The notes beneath the pieces are model-generated. The model was not told where the DNA came from, did not search any database, and saw only the letters and a list, made by a program, of their open reading frames with translations. Source: Janibacter indicus (GTDB lineage Bacteria > Actinomycetota > Actinomycetes > Actinomycetales > Dermatophilaceae). From it: a stretch of DNA of 64,000 bases. The stretch covers positions 274,300 through 338,299 of the forward strand of contig NZ_FWXN01000003.1 in assembly GCF_900176385.1 (NCBI RefSeq). Reading direction: 5' to 3'. Made by a program: the position numbers and the translations under genes. This document shows, in pieces, positions 8,468 through 17,035 of the stretch (the first letter of the stretch is position 1; each line of letters begins with the position of its first letter).

Positions 8468-9832
8468 ATGAGCTCTCCGCACCACGGTGAGGGGCCGCGT
8501 CCGCAGGACGCACCCACCGAGCCGACTCAGCCGGTGCCCGCCGCCCCCGAGCCGCGGGCGGCGGCGAGCGCCGACGAGCAGCCCGGCGCATCGCACACGC
8601 AGCCGATGCCGCGGAGCCCCTACCTCCCCTTCGACAGCCTGGGTGGTGACCAGCCGCAGGCCCCGAGCCCGCAGCCTCACCCGGCCCACCCGGTGGCCCA
8701 GCAGCAGGCCGGGCAGCACCTGACCCCGCCGCAGCCCCAGCGTCCCCGACGCGGTCCCGGCTGGGGCGGCGCGCTGGCGCTGGCCCTCGTCGCCGCGCTC
8801 GTCGCCGGCGGGGTCGGCGGACTCGTCGGCGGCCTGGCGGACGACGACGGGGGCGGCCCGACGATCGTCCAGCGCGACGGTGGCAGCGCCGAGCGGCCCG
8901 ACGGGTCGGTCGCCGCGATCGCCGCCGACGCGGTGCCCAGCGTGGTCACCGTCCGGGTGAGTGGTGGCGGTGGCTCCGGCACCGGCTCGGGCTGGGTCTA
9001 CGACGACCGCGGGCACATCGTCACCAACCACCACGTCGTCGACGCCGCCGGCGACGACGGTCGCGTGAGCATCGAGCTCACCGACGGCAGCCGCCGCGAC
9101 GCCACGGTCGTCGGCAAGGACTCCTCCTACGACCTGGCCGTGCTCAAGGTCGACCCGACCGACCTGGACCCGCTCGACATCGGCCGCTCCGGTGACGTCG
9201 CCGTCGGCGACGAGGTCGTGGCCGTCGGCTCCCCGCTCGGGCTCGGTTCGACGGTCACCGCCGGCATCGTCTCGGCGCTCGAGCGGCCGGTGACGGCCGG
9301 CGAGGCGGGCGACGAGTCCTTCATCTCCGCGGTCCAGACCGACGCGGCGATCAACCCCGGCAACTCCGGCGGCCCCCTGCTCAACGGCGACGGCGACGTC
9401 ATCGGCGTCAACACCGCGATCGCGCAGGTGCCCGGTCAGCAGCAGGCGAGCGGCTCGATCGGGGTGGGCTTCGCGATCCCGTCGGACGTCGTCGTGCGCA
9501 CCGTCGACCAGCTCATCGCGACCGGCCGCGCGCAGCACCCGATCATCGGCGTGAGCCTCGACCGGCGCTGGGACGGCGAGGGGGCCAAGGTCCTCGAGGA
9601 CGACGCCGCGCAGGGCGGCCGCGCGGTGGTCCCCGACGGCCCGGCCGACAAGGCCGGCATCGAGGCCGGCGACGTCATCACCGAGCTCGACGGACGCCGC
9701 ATCACCGACCTCGACCAGCTGATCACCCGCATCCGGGCCAAGGCGGTGGGGGATAAGGTCACCCTGACGATCCGGCGCGACGGCAAGGAGCAGGAGCTGA
9801 CCATGACGCTCGAAGCGGCCGAGGAGAGCTGA
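8468..9832 (+). CDS. htrA: HtrA/DegP-type membrane serine protease
   Basis: An envelope-stress protease of 454 residues: a proline-rich cytoplasmic tail (1-95), one TM helix (about 100-123), an S1C trypsin-like domain (about 150-340) and a C-terminal PDZ domain (about 355-445). The catalytic triad is visible as His190 in TNHHVVDA, Asp223 in SYDLAVLKV and Ser301 in NPGNSGGPLL. It degrades or refolds damaged exported proteins. Directly downstream of sigE and 2 bases upstream of tatB, it is probably part of the SigE response. The mycobacterial homologue is Rv1223. Confidence 0.95.
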   Translation: MSSPHHGEGPRPQDAPTEPTQPVPAAPEPRAAASADEQPGASHTQPMPRSPYLPFDSLGGDQPQAPSPQPHPAHPVAQQQAGQHLTPPQPQRPRRGPGWGGALALALVAALVAGGVGGLVGGLADDDGGGPTIVQRDGGSAERPDGSVAAIAADAVPSVVTVRVSGGGGSGTGSGWVYDDRGHIVTNHHVVDAAGDDGRVSIELTDGSRRDATVVGKDSSYDLAVLKVDPTDLDPLDIGRSGDVAVGDEVVAVGSPLGLGSTVTAGIVSALERPVTAGEAGDESFISAVQTDAAINPGNSGGPLLNGDGDVIGVNTAIAQVPGQQQASGSIGVGFAIPSDVVVRTVDQLIATGRAQHPIIGVSLDRRWDGEGAKVLEDDAAQGGRAVVPDGPADKAGIEAGDVITELDGRRITDLDQLITRIRAKAVGDKVTLTIRRDGKEQELTMTLEAAEES

Positions 9833-9834
9833 CG

Positions 9835-10218
9835 ATGCCCGTCCACGGGACCGAGTTCCTCGTCCTCATCGTCCTCGCCTTCATCATCCTGGGTCCCAAG
9901 CAGCTGCCCGAGTACGCCGCCAAGCTGGCGCGCTTCGTCGTCAGGGCGCGGCGGATGGCCAACGACGCCAAGGTCCAGCTCAAGGAGCAGATGGGGCCGG
10001 AGTACGACGACCTCGACTGGCGTCAGTACGACCCCCGGCAGTACGACCCGCGGCGGATCGTCAAGCAGGCGCTGCTCGAGCCGCTCGACGACGCCTTCAG
10101 CATCGACGACAAGCCGGCGGGCAGCGCGGCGTCGCGAGCGAGCACCGCTGCGGCCGAGCCCGAGTCCTCCGTGTCGGCTGTGCCCGCCGGGACCCCCTGG
10201 GACCGCGAGGCCACCTGA
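9835..10218 (+). CDS. tatB: Sec-independent translocase subunit TatB
   Basis: A 127-residue protein with the typical TatA/B layout: a short N-terminal TM helix (MPVHGTEFLVLIVLAFIILGP), the hinge GPKQLPEYA, a charged amphipathic helix (about 28-55) and a disordered acidic tail. TatB delivers folded, twin-arginine-signal proteins to TatC. It follows htrA by 2 bases. TatA and TatC are not in the window. A Tat substrate, the L,D-transpeptidase at 16.2 kb, is close by. A strong bidirectional terminator follows. Confidence 0.9.
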   Translation: MPVHGTEFLVLIVLAFIILGPKQLPEYAAKLARFVVRARRMANDAKVQLKEQMGPEYDDLDWRQYDPRQYDPRRIVKQALLEPLDDAFSIDDKPAGSAASRASTAAAEPESSVSAVPAGTPWDREAT

Positions 10219-10229
10219 GCCCTGACCAT

Positions 10230-10273
10230 GACGAAGGGGGGCGAGGAGAGTGATCTCCTCGCCCCCCTTCGTC
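10230..10273. terminator. Bidirectional terminator built from an inverted motif pair
   Basis: A near-perfect stem: GACGAAGGGGGGCGAGGAG on the left and CTCCTCGCCCCCCTTCGTC on the right, with a 6-base loop. It separates the convergent tatB and mrp genes. Both arms end in the CGAAGGGGG motif. Confidence 0.85.
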
Positions 10274-10332
10274 GTGGTGCGGGTGGGAGGTACCCGTGAC
10301 CGCCTCTCCGGTCGGTGCCACCTCAACCCCTG

Positions 10333-11478
10333 TCAGCGACCAGTGGGCGTGAGGCCGAGGCTGCGGCCGGCCAGGCCACGCGAGCGGGTCGCCAGGCCGC
10401 GGGCGATGCCGCGCAGGGCGACGGCGGCGGGGCCGTCGGGGTTGGAGATGACGGCCGGGTCCCCGTGGTCGGAGCCCTCGCGCAGCGAGACGTCGAGCGG
10501 GATCTGCCCGAGCAGCGGGACGTCGGCGCCGACGGTGCGGCTCAGCGAGTCGGCGACGGTCTGACCGCCACCGGAGCCGAAGAGCTCCTGGCGCGAGCCG
10601 TCGGGCAGCTCGAGCCAGGACATGTTCTCGATGACGCCGACGAGCCGCTGGTGGGTCTGCATGGCGATCGACCCGGCCCGCTCGGCGACCTCGGCCGCGG
10701 CCTGCTGCGGGGTGGTCACGACGAGGATCTCGCTGTTGGGGATCAGCTGGGCGATGGAGATCGCGATGTCACCGGTGCCCGGGGGCAGGTCGAGGAGCAG
10801 CACGTCGAGGTCGCCCCAGAAGACGTCGCCGAGGAACTGCTGGAGCGCGCGGTGGAGCATCGGCCCGCGCCAGACGACCGGCTGGTTGCCGGGGACGAAC
10901 ATGCCGATCGAGATGACCTTCACGTCCGAGGCGATCGGCGGCAGGATCATGTCGTCGACCTGGGTCGGCGGGTGCGTCACACCGAGCATGCGCGGGATGG
11001 AGAAACCGTAGATGTCGGCGTCGACGACACCGACCTTGAGGCCCTCGGCGGCCAGGGCCGCGGCGAGGTTGGCGGTGATCGACGACTTGCCGACGCCGCC
11101 CTTGCCCGAGGCGATGGCGTAGACGCGGGTGAGCGAGCCGGGCTTGGCGAAGGGGATCTCCTTCTCCGCCTGGCCACCACGCAGGTGCGTCTTGAGCTCG
11201 GCGCGCTGCTCGTCCGTCATCACGCCGAGGGTCACCTTGACGTCGGTGACACCCTCGATCGCCGCCAGCGCCTTGGTCGTGTCGGTCGTCAGCGTGTCCT
11301 TCATCGGGCACCCGGAGACGGTGAGCAGGATGGTCGCCGTGGCGAGGCCGTCGGCGTCGACCGCGGCGGTCTCGACCATGCCGAGCTCGGTGATCGGACG
11401 ACGGATCTCGGGGTCGATGACCGTGCTCAGCGCCTCGCGCAGCTGCTCATCGGTGATCGTGGGGTGCGAAGAAGCCAT
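10333..11478 (-). CDS. mrp: Mrp/ApbC-type Fe-S cluster carrier ATPase
   Basis: A 381-residue scaffold/carrier that binds a [4Fe-4S] cluster and delivers it to apoproteins, using a P-loop NTPase. An N-terminal DUF59/MIP18 domain (residues 1-95, with SGCPMK) precedes the ATPase domain with the deviant Walker A ASGKGGVGKSSI (about residue 125). The CxxC seen in many Mrp proteins is not present in the C-terminal half. The mycobacterial homologue Rv1229c lies in the same neighbourhood. The ATG at 11478 is preceded by TACGAT at 6 bases with no Shine-Dalgarno (leaderless). Confidence 0.9.
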   Translation of the reverse strand: MASSHPTITDEQLREALSTVIDPEIRRPITELGMVETAAVDADGLATATILLTVSGCPMKDTLTTDTTKALAAIEGVTDVKVTLGVMTDEQRAELKTHLRGGQAEKEIPFAKPGSLTRVYAIASGKGGVGKSSITANLAAALAAEGLKVGVVDADIYGFSIPRMLGVTHPPTQVDDMILPPIASDVKVISIGMFVPGNQPVVWRGPMLHRALQQFLGDVFWGDLDVLLLDLPPGTGDIAISIAQLIPNSEILVVTTPQQAAAEVAERAGSIAMQTHQRLVGVIENMSWLELPDGSRQELFGSGGGQTVADSLSRTVGADVPLLGQIPLDVSLREGSDHGDPAVISNPDGPAAVALRGIARGLATRSRGLAGRSLGLTPTGR

Positions 11479-11484
11479 TGCCCC

Positions 11485-11490
11485 ATCGTA
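11485..11490 (-). promoter_or_regulatory. -10 box of mrp (leaderless)
   Basis: TACGAT on the minus strand, 6 bases from the ATG. Confidence 0.55.
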
Positions 11491-11588
11491 GATCGCCCGG
11501 GAGTGTGGCCCGCGCCGCACCCGGCCAAGGAGGAGCGGGCGGCGAAGGGAGCGGAGCCGGGAGGCGGGGCGGGGTCTCCGGGAGCGGG

Positions 11589-12149
11589 TCAGGGAGAGAG
11601 CGGCTTGGGCTCGGCGACGTCGTCGCCGGACTCCTCGCGCTGGCGCACCTCGAGCCCCTTGGTCTCCAGCTCCTCGAGCAGGTCACGCAGCTCGCTGCGG
11701 ATGAAGTCACGGGTCGCGGCGTCGCGCAGGGCGATGCGCAGCGCGGCGACCTCGCGGGTGAGGTACTCGGTGTCGGCGAGGGCCCGCTCGGCCTGCACGC
11801 GGTCCTGCTCCAGGGCCACGCGGTCACGGTCGTCCTGCCGGTTCTGCGCGAGGAGGATCAGCGGGGCGGCGTAGGAGGCCTGCAGCGAGAGGATGAGCGT
11901 GAGCAGGGTGTAGTTGAGCGCCCGCGGGTCGAACTGCGCCGCCTCGGGGGCGAAGGTGTTCCACGCCAGCCAGATGACCACGAAGAGCGACATCCAGATG
12001 AGGAACCGCGGAGTGCCCATGAAGCGGGCGAACTTCTCGGAGATGACCCCGAAGGTCTCCGTCGAGAAGCTGGAGGGCTTGCGGATCAGCTGACGCCGCA
12101 CCTCCTGCGGGGTGTCCACGCGGGTCGTGGTCGTGCGGCGCTCACTCAT
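11589..12149 (-). CDS. DUF1003 membrane protein
   Basis: A 186-residue protein with two TM helices (FLIWMSLFVVIWLAWNTFA at about 49-67 and YTLLTLILSLQASYAAPLILL at about 80-100), followed by the family motif AQNRQDDRDR and a long charged coiled coil. DUF1003 proteins are widespread and uncharacterised. Its start overlaps the end of the MgtE-like gene by 8 bases, and the same pair occurs in other actinobacteria, so a joint role in divalent-cation handling is plausible but unproven. Confidence 0.85.
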   Translation of the reverse strand: MSERRTTTTRVDTPQEVRRQLIRKPSSFSTETFGVISEKFARFMGTPRFLIWMSLFVVIWLAWNTFAPEAAQFDPRALNYTLLTLILSLQASYAAPLILLAQNRQDDRDRVALEQDRVQAERALADTEYLTREVAALRIALRDAATRDFIRSELRDLLEELETKGLEVRQREESGDDVAEPKPLSP

Positions 12150-13416
12150 CGGTCACCTCGTGGCGCTCCTCGCGCCAGTCGTCCGGGAGGATGTGGTCGA
12201 GCACGTCGTCGACCGTGACCACGCCCAGCAGGTGCTCGGCCTCGTCGACGACGGGCGCCGAGATGAGGTTGTAGGTCGCGAGCGTGCGGGTCACCTGGCC
12301 GAGCGGTGCCTCGGGGCGAAGGGGGTCGATCGCCTTGTCGAGGTAGCGACCGATGCTCTCGTGCGGGGGCTCGCGCAGCAGACGCTGGATGTGGATCATC
12401 CCGAGGTACTTGCCCGTCGGGGTCTCCAGGGGTGGGCGGCACACGTAGGCGGTGGCGGCCAGGGCCGCGGTGATCTCCTCACGCCGCACGATCGCCAGGG
12501 CCTCGGCGACGGTGTCCTCGGGGGCCAGGACGACCGGGTCGGTCGTCATGAGACCACCAGCGGTGTTCTCGTCGTAGCTGAGCAGTCGGCGCAGCGGCTC
12601 GGCGTCGTCGGGCTTCATCAGCTGCAGCAGCGTCTCGGCCCGCTCGGGCGGCAGGACCGAGAGCAGGTCGGCCGCGTCGTCGGGGTCCATCGCCTCGAGG
12701 ACGTCGGCGGCCCGGCTCTGGGTGAGCAGGCCGAGGATCTCGCCCTGGTCGTCGTCGCCGAGCTCCTGGAGGATGTCGGCCAGACGGTCGTTGTCGAGGG
12801 CGGCGATGACGGCCTCGCGACGCTCGGGGGCCAGGTCGGCGACGACCTCGGCGAGGTCGGCGACCTTGAGGTCCTCGACCGACTCGAGCAGCTTGACGGC
12901 GGAGTGCTGGGCGGCGCTCACCGAGGCCGACAGGCCGGTGACGTCCTCCACCGGCACGGTGAAGGTCTCCCCCCTTCGCCGCACGAGGAGGCCACGGCGG
13001 GACTGGCGCCCACCGCGGACGAAGACCTTGGTGACGAACCAGCTGCGGTTGGCGGACTGCTCGACGCCGATGTCCTCGACGGTGGCCTCGACCTCGCCGT
13101 CGTCGGTGCGGACGGTGACCGGCCGCTCGAGCAGGTCGGCCAGGACGAGCGTCTCGGTGGCCCGCTGCTCGAAGCGGCGCATGTTGACCAGTCCGGTCGT
13201 GATGACCTGGCCGCCCTCGACCGAGGTCACCCGCGTCATCGGCACGAAGACGCGTCGCCGGCCGGGGACCTCGACGACCAGGCCGATGACCCGCGGGCGG
13301 CGGGCGGGGGAGAAGGTGACCACGACGTCGCGGACCCGGCCGACCTGGTCGCCGAGCGGGTCGAAGACGTTGAGGCTCGCCAGGCGGGCGACGAAGAACC
13401 GGGTGGGAGCACTCAC
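12142..13416 (-). CDS. MgtE N-terminal/CBS-domain protein lacking the channel domain
   Basis: A 424-residue soluble protein: PRC-barrel-like modules in the first 180 residues (VFDPLGDQVGRVRDVVV), an MgtE-type superhelical domain (about 185-290, with LAEVVADLAPERREAVIAAL and LLSVLPPERAETLLQL) and a CBS pair (about 295-415). True MgtE magnesium channels continue into five TM helices, and none follow here. It resembles the cytoplasmic Mg2+-sensing half of MgtE and may regulate a transporter encoded elsewhere or the adjacent DUF1003 membrane protein. Rv1232c of M. tuberculosis is a comparable protein in the same place. Confidence 0.85.
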   Translation of the reverse strand: MSAPTRFFVARLASLNVFDPLGDQVGRVRDVVVTFSPARRPRVIGLVVEVPGRRRVFVPMTRVTSVEGGQVITTGLVNMRRFEQRATETLVLADLLERPVTVRTDDGEVEATVEDIGVEQSANRSWFVTKVFVRGGRQSRRGLLVRRRGETFTVPVEDVTGLSASVSAAQHSAVKLLESVEDLKVADLAEVVADLAPERREAVIAALDNDRLADILQELGDDDQGEILGLLTQSRAADVLEAMDPDDAADLLSVLPPERAETLLQLMKPDDAEPLRRLLSYDENTAGGLMTTDPVVLAPEDTVAEALAIVRREEITAALAATAYVCRPPLETPTGKYLGMIHIQRLLREPPHESIGRYLDKAIDPLRPEAPLGQVTRTLATYNLISAPVVDEAEHLLGVVTVDDVLDHILPDDWREERHEVTDE

Positions 13417-13452
13417 GCCTGACAGCGTAACCGCGGGCGGCGCGCGTGCCGG

Positions 13453-13965
13453 TCAGCCTCGGGTGCCGCGCCCGCCGAGGTGCCACGGGCGGCGCACCCG
13501 GGTGGCGGCGGCGCCGGCGGTGGTCCGCCCCGCGACGCGCGCCCCGCCCTCGGGACCGGGGCTGCCGGGGGCCTGCACCGGTGTGCCGAAGGGGGAGAGG
13601 AGCCAGAGCGTGGCGCTCTCCCGCCAGCGGTCGACGAGGTCGCCGGGCGCGTTGAGCCGCTCCGCGAGGAGCGCAGCGGCGGCGGGCTCCCACCACGGGT
13701 TGCCGACGGCGATCGACTGCGCCCGGGCGCGCAGGGTGAGCAGCCGGCCACCGTCGCCCTTGCTGCGCAGGACGAGCTCGACCTGCTCGGGGAGGGCCCC
13801 GAGGTCGGCCTCGGGGCCGCCGGAGACGAGGAGTACCTGGTCGGCGAGCTGGTCCTCGCCCGTGGCGAACCACGTGAGCCGCTCGCGCCCGCCCGCGCGC
13901 AGCCACAGCACGTCGGACTTCGACAGCGCCTCGGTCGTCAGGGCGGAGAGGTTGACCTCGCTCAT
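13453..13965 (-). CDS. Conserved protein of unknown function (170 aa)
   Basis: I do not recognise a family. The visible core (residues 5-120: [21 protein letters not shown]...[10 protein letters not shown]...[22 protein letters not shown]...[19 protein letters not shown]) looks alpha/beta, and its small strands could fit a split-barrel flavin-binding fold. The last 40 residues are low-complexity and Arg/Gly-rich. It is the first gene of the minus-strand run leading to the MgtE-like and DUF1003 genes, 36 bases upstream of the former. The ATG has no Shine-Dalgarno but TAGGCT 6 bases upstream. Confidence 0.65.
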   Translation of the reverse strand: MSEVNLSALTTEALSKSDVLWLRAGGRERLTWFATGEDQLADQVLLVSGGPEADLGALPEQVELVLRSKGDGGRLLTLRARAQSIAVGNPWWEPAAAALLAERLNAPGDLVDRWRESATLWLLSPFGTPVQAPGSPGPEGGARVAGRTTAGAAATRVRRPWHLGGRGTRG

Positions 13966-13971
13966 GGCCGC

Positions 13972-13977
13972 AGCCTA
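13972..13977 (-). promoter_or_regulatory. -10 box (leaderless) of the 170-aa gene
   Basis: TAGGCT on the minus strand, 6 bases from the ATG at 13965. Confidence 0.55.
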
Positions 13978-14079
13978 GGTGCGTGCCCGGGTGTCGGTCG
14001 TCATATCGGCCCGCCCGGGCGCCTTGCTAGGTTGCGCGAGAACCCCCCTTCGCTCACCCCGAGAGGACTCGAGCCACAC

Positions 14080-15150
14080 ATGCGCAGTGCCAAGGACTTC
14101 TTCGCCCCACTCGCCGTCGGGGCGCCTGCCCCGGCCCGCGAGGTGCCGGCGCGTCCCAGCCGGATGATCCACTTCTTCGACCCGAGCAACCCCAAGATGG
14201 CCGCCAAGGTCCCCGACATGGTCGGCGTCGCCGACGTGCTCCTGGGCAACCTCGAGGACGCCGTCGTGGCGGACAAGAAGGAGGCCGCGCGTGAGGGCCT
14301 GGTGCAGATCGCCACGGACGTCGACTTCGGCGAGCACACCCAGCTGTGGACCCGGGTCAACGCCCTCGACAGCCCGTGGGTCCTCGACGACCTGACGACC
14401 CTCGTCACCGAGATCGGCGACAAGCTCGACGTCGTCATGGTGCCCAAGGTGCAGGGCCCCGAGGACATCCACTACGTCGACCGCCTCCTCGCGCAGCTCG
14501 AGGCCAAGGGGGGCGTGCAGCGCCCGATCATGGTCCACGCGATCCTCGAGACCGCCCGCGGCATGGCCAACGTCGAGGCCATCGCGGGTGCGAGCCCGCG
14601 CATGCAGGGCATCTCGCTCGGCCCGGCCGACCTGGCTGCCGACCGTCGGATGAAGACGACCCGCGTCGGTGGCGGCCACCCCGGCTACCTCGTGCGTCAG
14701 GACCCGACGAAGGGCGCCGACGGTGCCCCCGACTACCAGGGCCAGCGCACGATCTTCCAGCAGGATCTGTGGCACTACACGATCGCCCGCATGGTCGACG
14801 CCTGTGCGATGCACGGGATCTTCCCCTTCTACGGCCCCTTCGGCGACATCAAGGACGTCGTGGCCTGCGAGGACCAGTTCCGCAATGCCTTCCTCCTCGG
14901 GTGCGTCGGGGCGTGGAGCCTGCACCCGGTGCAGATCGACATCGCCAAGAAGGTCTTCAGCCCGAGCGCCGAGGACGTCGCCCACGCCCGCGAGGTGCGG
15001 GACGCGATGCCGAGCGGCGGTGGCGCCGTGATGATCGACGGCAAGATGGAGGACGACGCCAGCTACAAGCAGTGCATGGTCATCCTCGAGCTCGCCGAGC
15101 GCCTGTCCGCCAACGACCCCGAGCTCGCCAAGCTCTACGCGGAGGCCTGA
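14080..15150 (+). CDS. HpcH/HpaI-family CoA-ester lyase, malyl/beta-methylmalyl-CoA lyase-like
   Basis: A 356-residue TIM-barrel lyase of the CitE/Mcl group, which cleaves or condenses malyl-CoA-type thioesters with Mg2+. Visible family features are the substrate-loop Arg in [19 protein letters not shown] (acid after the second strand), [14 protein letters not shown] (metal-binding Glu) and [13 protein letters not shown]. It is longer than CitE and similar to L-malyl-CoA/beta-methylmalyl-CoA lyases of the ethylmalonyl-CoA pathway. A second lyase follows after 3 bases. A promoter-like TAGGTT lies near 14028. Confidence 0.8.
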   Translation: MRSAKDFFAPLAVGAPAPAREVPARPSRMIHFFDPSNPKMAAKVPDMVGVADVLLGNLEDAVVADKKEAAREGLVQIATDVDFGEHTQLWTRVNALDSPWVLDDLTTLVTEIGDKLDVVMVPKVQGPEDIHYVDRLLAQLEAKGGVQRPIMVHAILETARGMANVEAIAGASPRMQGISLGPADLAADRRMKTTRVGGGHPGYLVRQDPTKGADGAPDYQGQRTIFQQDLWHYTIARMVDACAMHGIFPFYGPFGDIKDVVACEDQFRNAFLLGCVGAWSLHPVQIDIAKKVFSPSAEDVAHAREVRDAMPSGGGAVMIDGKMEDDASYKQCMVILELAERLSANDPELAKLYAEA

Positions 15151-15153
15151 GCC

Positions 15154-16023
15154 ATGACCGAGAGCACCTACACCCCCCGCCGCTCCGTCCTCTACATGCC
15201 GAGCTCCAACGCCCGTGCGCTGGACAAGGCGAAGACCCTGCCCGTCGACGCGCTGATCCTCGACCTCGAGGACGCCGTCGGTCCCGACGACAAGCCCGCC
15301 GCCCGCGAGGCCGCGTGCGCCGCGGTGCGCTCCGGCGAGTACGGCGAGCGCGAGCTGACGATCCGGGTCAACGGCATCGGCACCCAGTGGCACGACGAGG
15401 ACCTCGCGGCCGCCTCGCAGGCGGGCACGCACGGCATCGTCGTGCCCAAGGTCAACACCGCCGACGAGGTGCGTCAGCTCGTCGCGGCGATGGAGGCCGC
15501 CGGCGCGCCGGAGCACACCAAGCTCTGGGCGATGATCGAGACGCCCGCCGCGATCTTCAACATCCGCGAGATCGCGCAGGCGTCCGACCGGCTCGTCGCC
15601 TTCGTCATGGGCACCAACGACCTGGTCAAGGAGCTGCAGGCCGACCACGTGCCCGGCCGCGCCCCACTCCTCACCTCGCTGTCGTGGGCGCTGCTCGCCG
15701 CGCGCGAGGCCGGCATCGCGGTCCTCGACGGCGTCTACAACGCGGTCAAGGACCTCGAGGGCTTCACGGCCGAGTGCGAGCAGGGCCGCGACATGGGCTT
15801 CGACGGCAAGACCCTCATCCACCCCGGCCAGGTCGAGGTGTGCAACTCCACCTTCGCCCCGAGCGAGGCGGCCGTGGAGGAGGCGAAGGGGGTCCTGCAG
15901 GCCTGGGAGGACGGCGCCGGCAAGGGTGTGGTGACCCACAACGGCAAGATGATCGAAAACCTCCACGTCGACATCGCGCGCCGCGTGCTCGCGACCCACG
16001 AGGCGATCGCCGCCCGCGGCTGA
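15154..16023 (+). CDS. CitE-like CoA-ester lyase or thioesterase
   Basis: A 289-residue member of the citrate-lyase beta-subunit-like family. Typical motifs are RRSVLYMPSSN, LILDLEDAVGPDDK (metal-binding acids), WAMIETPAAIFN (metal Glu) and FVMGTNDLVKE. The length fits the CitE-like group that includes (3S)-malyl-CoA thioesterase and citramalyl-CoA lyase. Since no citrate-lyase alpha or gamma subunit is nearby, true citrate lyase is unlikely. It is paired with the larger lyase just upstream and closed off by a hairpin terminator. Confidence 0.8.
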   Translation: MTESTYTPRRSVLYMPSSNARALDKAKTLPVDALILDLEDAVGPDDKPAAREAACAAVRSGEYGERELTIRVNGIGTQWHDEDLAAASQAGTHGIVVPKVNTADEVRQLVAAMEAAGAPEHTKLWAMIETPAAIFNIREIAQASDRLVAFVMGTNDLVKELQADHVPGRAPLLTSLSWALLAAREAGIAVLDGVYNAVKDLEGFTAECEQGRDMGFDGKTLIHPGQVEVCNSTFAPSEAAVEEAKGVLQAWEDGAGKGVVTHNGKMIENLHVDIARRVLATHEAIAARG

Positions 16024-16062
16024 CCCTCCCTTCGTCCCCGGGCGCAGCCCGTCGACCTCGAT

Positions 16063-16094
16063 GACATCCCGTGCGTCGCGACGCACGGGATGTC
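16063..16094. terminator. Perfect palindromic terminator
   Basis: GACATCCCGTGCGTCG and its exact reverse complement, 40 bases past the lyase stop, followed by TTCATG. Confidence 0.75.
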
Positions 16095-16122
16095 TTCATG
16101 TCGGGACGGATGGGGGCCGCGC

Positions 16123-16128
16123 TATATT
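16123..16128 (+). promoter_or_regulatory. Candidate -10 box upstream of the L,D-transpeptidase
   Basis: TATATT inside a short AT-rich island (CTATATTTTCCCAAT) that stands out in this GC-rich genome, about 77 bases before the ATG at 16205. No convincing -35 is seen. Confidence 0.4.
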
Positions 16129-16204
16129 TTCCCAATCAGCGCGCAACCCACCGGACGGTCCAGGCGTCTGCACGGGTACAGCGCATCCACACCAGGGGGA
16201 CACC

Positions 16205-16909
16205 ATGGACACCATCTCTCTCGACCGCCGCGACCTCTTCCGCGGCGCCGCCGCGACCGCCGTCGCCGGCGGGCTCGTCGTCACCGCGGGTGAGGACGCC
16301 CGCGCCGCACGGCCCGACAAGCTGCGTCAGGGCGACACCGGCTGGTGGGTCAAAAACGTGCAGCGGCGTCTGCTCGACGCCCACTTCTGGCTGCGCCAGG
16401 CCAACGGCACCTTCGACGACACCACCCAGCAGGCCGTCATGGCCCTGCAGAAGGCGCACGGCCTGAGCCGCGACGGCATCGTCGGGCCGCAGACGTGGTC
16501 GGCGATCTACAAGCCCAGGACCCCGCGCCCGCGCACCACCTCGGCCTTCGAGATCGACAAGACCCGTCAGCTGCAGATCGTCGCGCGCTGGGGCTGGGCC
16601 CAGTGGGTCTTCAACACCAGCACGGGCAACGGCGAGCGCTACTGGTCGTCCGCCTCGGGTCGCTACCTCTACGCGACGACCCCGAGCGGCACCTTCCGCT
16701 TCAACCGCGCCATCAACGGCATGCGCAATGCCCCCCTCGGGGAGCTGTGGCGTCCGCGCTACTTCAACGGCGGCATCGCGATCCACGGCTCGCCGTCGAT
16801 CCCGGGCTACGCGGCGTCGCACGGCTGCGCCCGCCTGAGCAACCGCGCGATCAACTACATCTGGTGGAAGAACCTCGCGCCCATCGGGCGCGTCGTCAAG
16901 GTTTACTGA
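16205..16909 (+). CDS. Tat-exported L,D-transpeptidase with peptidoglycan-binding domain
   Basis: A 234-residue secreted enzyme that makes 3-3 cross-links in peptidoglycan or attaches proteins to it. The N-terminus DRRDLFRGAAATAVAGGLVV is a twin-arginine signal peptide with an Ala-rich cleavage region (about residue 36). A PG_binding_1 domain follows (about 40-100: RQGDTGWWVKNVQRRLLDA...DGIVGPQTWSAIY), then a YkuD domain whose active site HGSPSIPGYAASHGCARLSN carries the catalytic Cys in SHGC. The nearby tatB gene fits Tat export. An AT-rich -10-like element lies upstream. Confidence 0.9.
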   Translation: MDTISLDRRDLFRGAAATAVAGGLVVTAGEDARAARPDKLRQGDTGWWVKNVQRRLLDAHFWLRQANGTFDDTTQQAVMALQKAHGLSRDGIVGPQTWSAIYKPRTPRPRTTSAFEIDKTRQLQIVARWGWAQWVFNTSTGNGERYWSSASGRYLYATTPSGTFRFNRAINGMRNAPLGELWRPRYFNGGIAIHGSPSIPGYAASHGCARLSNRAINYIWWKNLAPIGRVVKVY

Positions 16910-17035
16910 CCTTCCACCGTCTCCGATCGCCCGCCTTCGATCGTGGCCGAGGACACCCTGAGACTCCGTGGCAGGCGATGGGGTGCGCTGGGATACTGAC
17001 TCGGATCCTTGAACCACGAGAGCAAAGGTGGACGC

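Noticed and set aside
15154..16023. True citrate lyase beta subunit
   Set aside because: No citrate lyase alpha, gamma or accessory genes are adjacent. The neighbours point to malyl- or citramalyl-CoA chemistry.
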